DNA from: JAIEPW01 sp964406035
Lineage (GTDB): Bacteria; Acidobacteriota; Terriglobia; Bryobacterales; Bryobacteraceae
Direction: 5' to 3'
Length of the DNA: 64,000 nt
Assembly: GCA_964406035.1 (NCBI GenBank)
Contig: CAYOQB010000002.1
Coordinates: forward strand, 1-64,000
Numbering within the stretch: position 1 is the first letter of the stretch; every line of letters starts with the position of its first letter. A model generated the notes under the pieces. That model had not been told where the DNA came from. It did not search any database and was given only the letters and a program-made list of their open reading frames with translations. A program made the translations under genes and the position numbers. This document shows positions 59,701-64,000 of this stretch, piece after piece.

Positions 59701-60633
59701 ATGCGATTCATGATCTTTGCGGTCGCGTCGTTGCTCCTGGCCGAGAAACCTCTCCGCACACCGGATGAGCGGTTCCGCGGCCTGCCTGACTACCCCTTCC
59801 GAGCCCATTACGTCACCGTGGAAGGCAAACGGATGCATTATGTCGATGAGGGCAAAGGCGACGTGGTGCTGATGCTGCACGGCGAGCCTTCGTGGTCGTA
59901 CCTGTACCGCAAAATTATCCCGGTGGTGGCTCAGGGCTCACGCGTCATCGCGCCGGACCTGATCGGCTTCGGCAAGTCCGACAAGCTTCGCGAAAAGAGC
60001 GACTACACCTTCGAGATGCATTTCGCTGCTCTCAAGAGCTTCGTCGAGAAGCGTAAGCTGCGCAACATTACTCTGGTCTGCCAGGACTGGGGCGGATTGC
60101 TGGGGCTCGCGCTGGTGGGCGAGATGCCGGACCGGTTCGCGAGGCTGATCGTGATGAACACCGGGCTGCCCACGGGCGAGAAGCCAGGTCCGGCGTTTCT
60201 GCAGTGGCGAGCCTTTGCCGCGCAGCAGACGGACATGAACGTCGGCGATGTCCTGGAGCGCGGGACATTTTCGAACCTGACTCCAACGGTGCGCGCCGCC
60301 TATGACGCGCCGTTCCCCGATAAGACGTACAAAGCGGGCGCCCATCAGTTTCCGCTGCTGGTGCCGATCTCGAAGGACGATCCGGCGATACCGCGAATGG
60401 AGAAGGCGCGGCAGGTGCTGGGGCAGTGGAACAAACCGGCTCTGGTGATGTTTTCCGACAAGGACGCGGTCTCCGCCGGCGGCGATCGCATGTTCCGGGC
60501 GCTACTGCCGACGGCGAAGAACGAACCGGAAATCGTGATCCGGAACGCGGGGCATTTTCTTCAGGAAGACAAGGGAGAAGAGATCGCGGGACATATTGTC
60601 GAATTTCTCAAACGCCGTCCGATCACAAAATGA
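59701..60633 (+). CDS. Haloalkane dehalogenase-like alpha/beta hydrolase with signal peptide
   Basis: A 310-residue protein close to the HLD-I dehalogenases (DhlA type): RTPDERFRGLPDYPF near the start, HGEPSWSYLYRKIIP with Glu62, and VCQDWGGLLGL with nucleophile Asp129 and halide-binding Trp130. A second Trp candidate is in FLQWRAF (Trp169). AAYDAPFPDKTYKAG, FSDKDAVSA (Asp255) and NAGHFLQED (His285) complete it. These match the positions in DhlA, which hydrolyses haloalkanes to alcohol and halide. Unlike it, residues 1-14 (MRFMIFAVASLLLA) look like a signal peptide. Its stop overlaps the TonB receptor start by 4 nt. Confidence 0.88.
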   Translation: MRFMIFAVASLLLAEKPLRTPDERFRGLPDYPFRAHYVTVEGKRMHYVDEGKGDVVLMLHGEPSWSYLYRKIIPVVAQGSRVIAPDLIGFGKSDKLREKSDYTFEMHFAALKSFVEKRKLRNITLVCQDWGGLLGLALVGEMPDRFARLIVMNTGLPTGEKPGPAFLQWRAFAAQQTDMNVGDVLERGTFSNLTPTVRAAYDAPFPDKTYKAGAHQFPLLVPISKDDPAIPRMEKARQVLGQWNKPALVMFSDKDAVSAGGDRMFRALLPTAKNEPEIVIRNAGHFLQEDKGEEIAGHIVEFLKRRPITK

Positions 60634-62918
60634 CCCGATCCATTGCCGTCCTTCTCGCCTGCGCCGCGCTGCTGCGCGCCGATCGCCAGTCCGGCGAGCT
60701 GCGGATCTCCGTTTCCGACGCGACCGGCGCGGCGCTGGCGGCGAGGGTGGAAGTGGAAAGCGCGATCAACCAGTTCCGGCGTGTGCTGGAGACCTCGCCC
60801 GAAGGACGATTGATCATCCCTGGACTGGCTTTCGGACCGTACCGCGCGGTGGTCACCCGCGACGGCTTCGCGCCATCGAGCCTGAACCTGGAGATTCGCA
60901 GCGAGGTGCCGGTGGAGCGCCGGGTGACCCTGGAACTGCGCGGGATTACGGAGCAGGTGACGGTGCGGGATTCCAGCACGCTGCTGGATCCGCACGCCAC
61001 CGGTCCGGTGTTCCGCCTGGGTTCCGACGCACTCGATACACGCCGCGCCAGCCGTCCCGGCCGCGAGCTTCTCGATCTGGTGAACACGCAACCCGGCTGG
61101 CTGCTGGAGGCGAACGGGATTCTGCATCCGCGCGGCTCGGAGTATGACACGCAATACGTGATTGACGGCATCCCGGTCACCGACAACCGCTCGCCCGGCT
61201 TTGCCCCGGCCTTCGCGGCGGAAGCGACCGAATCCATGCGCATCTGGACCGGGGGTATTCCGGCGGAGTTCGGCCGCAAGCTGGGGGGCGTGATCGAGCT
61301 GACCACGCGGCGCGATTCGCGGCTGGGCTGGAGAGGCGCCGCCGCGCTTGAAGGCGGCAGTTTTGCCAGCCGCAGCGGATCGTTGTCGGGTCAATACGGC
61401 GCGCGCCGCTGGACCGCTTCACTGGCGGCCACCGGCTTCCTTACCGACCGCTTTCTGGATCCGCCGGCGCCGGAAAACTTCACCAACCACGGCTCCGGCG
61501 GCGGCTTCACGGGACGCCTGGATACCGAACCTTCGGATCGCGACCGGCTGCGCTTCTATTTCCATCACAAGCGCTCCGGGTTCCAGGTGCCGAACGAGCT
61601 GTTTCAGCAGGCCGCCGGACAGCGGCAGGATCGCGGAACCAGAGAGAGCCTGGGTCAGGCCAGCTACCAGCGGACCCTCTCCGCGAAGTGGCTGTTCGAC
61701 GCCCGTCTGATGGCTCGCGACGTGGACGCGCGGTTGTGGAGCAATCCTTTGGCGACGCCGATCCTGGCTTCGCAGGATCGCGGCTTCCGCGAGCTGTACT
61801 TGAATTCCAGCGCGGCCACCACTCAGGGCCGGCATTCGATCAAGTTCGGCGCCGAGGCTGTTTTGACCAGCGCTCGAGAGCTGTTCGCCTACCGTATCGC
61901 CGATCCCTCGTTCTTCGAGGATGAGTTCCCGCTTTCCTTCCGCTTTCAGGGCCGCCGTCGCGGCAATGAACAATCCGCCTACATCCAGGACACCATCCGC
62001 CTGGGCAACCTGACGGTGAACGCGGGCCTGCGCTGGGATCGCTACCGGCTGCTGGTAACGGAAGCCGCGATCAGCCCCCGCCTCGGAGTCGGGTACTATC
62101 TGCCGAAGACGCGGACCCTGCTGCGCGCCAGCTACGACCGCATCTTCACCACTCCGGCGATCGAGAACCTGCTGCTGGCCAGTTCGCCGGCAGCGCAGAG
62201 CCTGACGGACGAAACCAGCGGCTTGCCGGTGCGGCCGTCGCGCGGCAACTACTTTGAAGCGGGCTTCTCGCAAGCGATCTTCAGCCGGCTGCGCATGGAC
62301 GCAAGCTGGTACTTGCGCAGGCTGCGCAATTACGGCGACGACGAGGTGTTTCTGAACACCGGAGTTAGTTTTCCGATCGCGTTCCAGCGGGCTCGCGTGC
62401 GGGGTTATGAAGTGAAGCTGGAAGTTCCATCGTGGGGGCGCTTCTCGGGATTCGCCAGCTACTCCAATCTGTTGGGCACCGGATATCTTCCTGTCACCGG
62501 CGGATTGTTCCTGGATGAGGCTGACGAACTGCTGGCGCAGGGCAGCTTCCCCATCACGCAGGACCAGCGCAACACAGTGCAATTGAGGGGGCGCTGGGAT
62601 GTCACGGGCCGGGTTTGGACGGCGGTGGGTTATTGGTACAACAGCGGCCTGCCGTTCGAAGGCGAAGCCCCGGAAACGGGCGATCCGCGGGTCCTTTCGC
62701 AGGTGGACTTCGCGCGAGGCCGTGTGAAACCGTCTTATTCTTTCGATCTGTCGCTGGGGATCGAGCTGTGGCGCGGGGAGCGCTATCAGGCCACGTTCCA
62801 GGTGGACGCTCTCAACGTCGCCGACCGCTTCAATCTCATCAACTTCGCCGGGCTGCTGTCCGGTACGGCGATCGGGCAGCCGCGCAACGTGGCTGCACGG
62901 CTGCGGGTCGCCTTCTAG
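60630..62918 (+). CDS. TonB-dependent receptor with carboxypeptidase-regulatory-like domain
   Basis: A 762-residue outer-membrane receptor (MTRSIAVLLACAALLRA leader). Residues ~20-110 are a carboxypeptidase-regulatory-like beta-sandwich (LRISVSDATGAALAARVEV, YRAVVTRDGF). The plug follows (YVIDGIPVTDN, then IWTGGIPAEFGRKLGGVIELTT). The rest is a beta-barrel ending in Phe (RLRVAF), as outer-membrane proteins do. ATG 60630 overlaps the dehalogenase-like stop (ATGA), giving strong translational coupling. Substrate unknown; the coupling suggests uptake of a compound handled by the upstream enzyme (inference). No TonB/ExbBD nearby. Confidence 0.92.
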   Translation: MTRSIAVLLACAALLRADRQSGELRISVSDATGAALAARVEVESAINQFRRVLETSPEGRLIIPGLAFGPYRAVVTRDGFAPSSLNLEIRSEVPVERRVTLELRGITEQVTVRDSSTLLDPHATGPVFRLGSDALDTRRASRPGRELLDLVNTQPGWLLEANGILHPRGSEYDTQYVIDGIPVTDNRSPGFAPAFAAEATESMRIWTGGIPAEFGRKLGGVIELTTRRDSRLGWRGAAALEGGSFASRSGSLSGQYGARRWTASLAATGFLTDRFLDPPAPENFTNHGSGGGFTGRLDTEPSDRDRLRFYFHHKRSGFQVPNELFQQAAGQRQDRGTRESLGQASYQRTLSAKWLFDARLMARDVDARLWSNPLATPILASQDRGFRELYLNSSAATTQGRHSIKFGAEAVLTSARELFAYRIADPSFFEDEFPLSFRFQGRRRGNEQSAYIQDTIRLGNLTVNAGLRWDRYRLLVTEAAISPRLGVGYYLPKTRTLLRASYDRIFTTPAIENLLLASSPAAQSLTDETSGLPVRPSRGNYFEAGFSQAIFSRLRMDASWYLRRLRNYGDDEVFLNTGVSFPIAFQRARVRGYEVKLEVPSWGRFSGFASYSNLLGTGYLPVTGGLFLDEADELLAQGSFPITQDQRNTVQLRGRWDVTGRVWTAVGYWYNSGLPFEGEAPETGDPRVLSQVDFARGRVKPSYSFDLSLGIELWRGERYQATFQVDALNVADRFNLINFAGLLSGTAIGQPRNVAARLRVAF

Positions 62919-62983
62919 CACCGGCGATTTCGTGAGAATCCGGCCGCCCGGAACGCACTATATCCATACCGGAGGGTGTGACC

Positions 62984-64000
62984 GTGCGATGGCTGGTTCT
63001 AGTGGCCGCGGGAGTTCTGGCGGCGCAAACGCCGGACAGCAACTTCGAAAGCCAGTCGGCGGCATATGAGGCGTTGAAGCGGCGCGACTATGATGCCGCG
63101 ATCGCGGCATTTCAGGCCGCGATCGCCAGGGAGCCACGCCACGCCGGCTTGCGCAAGGATCTCGCATACACGCTTCTGAAGACGGGCGAGACGGAAGCCG
63201 CGCGGGATCAGTTTGCGGAAGCGATGGCGCTCGAGCCCGCCGACGCACACCTGGCTCGGGAGTACGCGTATCTTTGCCACGAGACGCGCCAGACGCGCAC
63301 CGCACGGCGTGTTTTCGACCGCCTCCGGAAACAGGGCGATGCTGCCGCGGAGGAGGCGTACCAGAACATCGACCGGCCGCTTGCCGAAGGGATCGCGAGG
63401 TGGACCCACGCTGTGGAACTCGCGCCGGGGAATTACAGCGCCCACGAGGAACTGGCCAAGCTCGCTGAAACTCGGGATGAGATCGCGATAGCGGCGCTGC
63501 ATTACGAGCTCGCGTGGAGGTTGCTCCCGGAGAAACGATCGCTACTGCTGGACCTGGGCCGCATCCAGCGCGAGCTAGGTCGGGAGCAGGAGGCGTTCCT
63601 CACGCTGCTGGCCGCGTCACGGGCCGGCGAGCCCCGCACGGCGGAACTGGCTCGGGAACTGCTGCCGGATCGCTATCCCTACGTGTATGAGTTCCGGCAG
63701 GCGCTGGTCCTCGATCCGGGCAGCGTCGAGCTGCGGCGCGAGCTCGCCTATCTGCACCTCGAAATGAAGCAAATGGATCTAGCCGAAGCGGAGTTCGAGC
63801 ACCTACTGAAGCTGGCGCCGCAGGACCGGCTGAGCCTGGCGCAGCTTGGATTCCTGAAGCTGGCGCGCAAGGATTACTCGGGCGCAAAGCCGCTGCTTGA
63901 GCGGGTGCTGGAGACCGGGGATGACGAGATCGCCGACCGCGTCCGCGAGGCGCTGGGCATGCCGCGTACGTTGCGGCGGAGGGACGCTCCCCGGCGTGAC
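62984..64000 (+). CDS. Exported TPR-repeat protein, cut by the window end
   Basis: Open from GTG 62984, behind a GGAGGG box, to the window edge without a stop (339 codons shown). The start encodes a short leader (VRWLVLVAAGVLAAQ), followed by tetratricopeptide helices: AAYEALKRRDYDAAIAAFQ, AYTLLKTGETEAARDQFAEA, ELAYLHLEMKQMDLAEAEFE and LGFLKLARKDYSGAKPLLE. TPR proteins scaffold protein complexes; partner unknown. It follows the TonB receptor by 65 nt and may belong to the same transcript. The last residues (TLRRRDAPRRD) suggest a linker to a further domain. Confidence 0.85.
   Translation, partial: MRWLVLVAAGVLAAQTPDSNFESQSAAYEALKRRDYDAAIAAFQAAIAREPRHAGLRKDLAYTLLKTGETEAARDQFAEAMALEPADAHLAREYAYLCHETRQTRTARRVFDRLRKQGDAAAEEAYQNIDRPLAEGIARWTHAVELAPGNYSAHEELAKLAETRDEIAIAALHYELAWRLLPEKRSLLLDLGRIQRELGREQEAFLTLLAASRAGEPRTAELARELLPDRYPYVYEFRQALVLDPGSVELRRELAYLHLEMKQMDLAEAEFEHLLKLAPQDRLSLAQLGFLKLARKDYSGAKPLLERVLETGDDEIADRVREALGMPRTLRRRDAPRRD

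Overview
This is a GC-rich, gene-dense bacterial chromosome segment with about 56 credible protein genes. I see no rRNA, tRNA, CRISPR array, insertion sequence or prophage. Family content points to Acidobacteriota, probably the Bryobacterales/Solibacter group. The main pointers are an NHL-repeat protein ending in a Solibacter-type C-terminal domain (TIGR03437), a DUF1549/DUF1553 protein, a periplasmic acidobacterial family with a Pro-Gly-Met expansion, a TonB receptor with a carboxypeptidase-regulatory-like domain, and many exported amidohydrolases. This placement is inference from family content, not from a marker-gene tree.

Layout. 1-9,000: Pro/Gly/Met-rich exported protein, GT2 glycosyltransferase, giant NHL-propeller protein, DUF1549/1553 protein. 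9,000-18,100: dnaE (forward) facing a reverse cluster hemE > hemG > two metallophosphoesterases > S41 peptidase. 18,100-20,400: DUF2975 plus XRE regulator plus two small membrane proteins, then a hairpin-rich 382-nt gap. 20,400-25,400: MOSC protein, amidase, CaiB-type CoA-transferase, cupin, a small unknown and yggX. 25,493-30,406: a 1,637-residue secreted protein with an AQPEI pentapeptide-repeat block, closed by a strong bidirectional terminator shared with gap. 30,464-36,050: gap, a BamE-like protein, a CPBP protease, a membrane protein, a PilZ protein, sixA and an O-antigen-ligase-like protein. 36,097-40,129: three overlapping amidohydrolase genes, of which only the middle one keeps the HxH metal site. 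40,136-40,846: a VapBC-type toxin-antitoxin pair with its own operator. 40,841-46,382: alpha/beta hydrolase, second PilZ protein, exported RidA, rarA, polysaccharide deacetylase, and an unusual HExxH peptidase with a helix-hairpin-helix tail. 46,527-50,941: the conserved rpmH-rnpA-yidD-yidC-jag-mnmE block with overlapping rpmH and rnpA. 50,946-59,638: class I aminotransferase, coaD, amidohydrolase, a GT39-like glycosyltransferase with a zinc-ribbon methyltransferase, and a thiolase-fold/DUF35 fusion with an acyl-CoA ligase. 59,701-64,000: an exported haloalkane-dehalogenase-like protein translationally coupled to a TonB-dependent receptor, then a TPR protein cut by the window end.

Co-transcription is suggested by many 4-nt ATGA overlaps: the heme cluster, the amidohydrolase trio, vapBC, yidD-yidC, dehalogenase-receptor and BamE-like-CPBP. 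The observations I would follow first are the exported dehalogenase/TonB pair, the amidohydrolase trio with two apparently metal-site-less members, the AQPEI repeat protein, and the structured intergenic island at 20,037-20,394. I did not find an obvious undescribed defence or mobile system.
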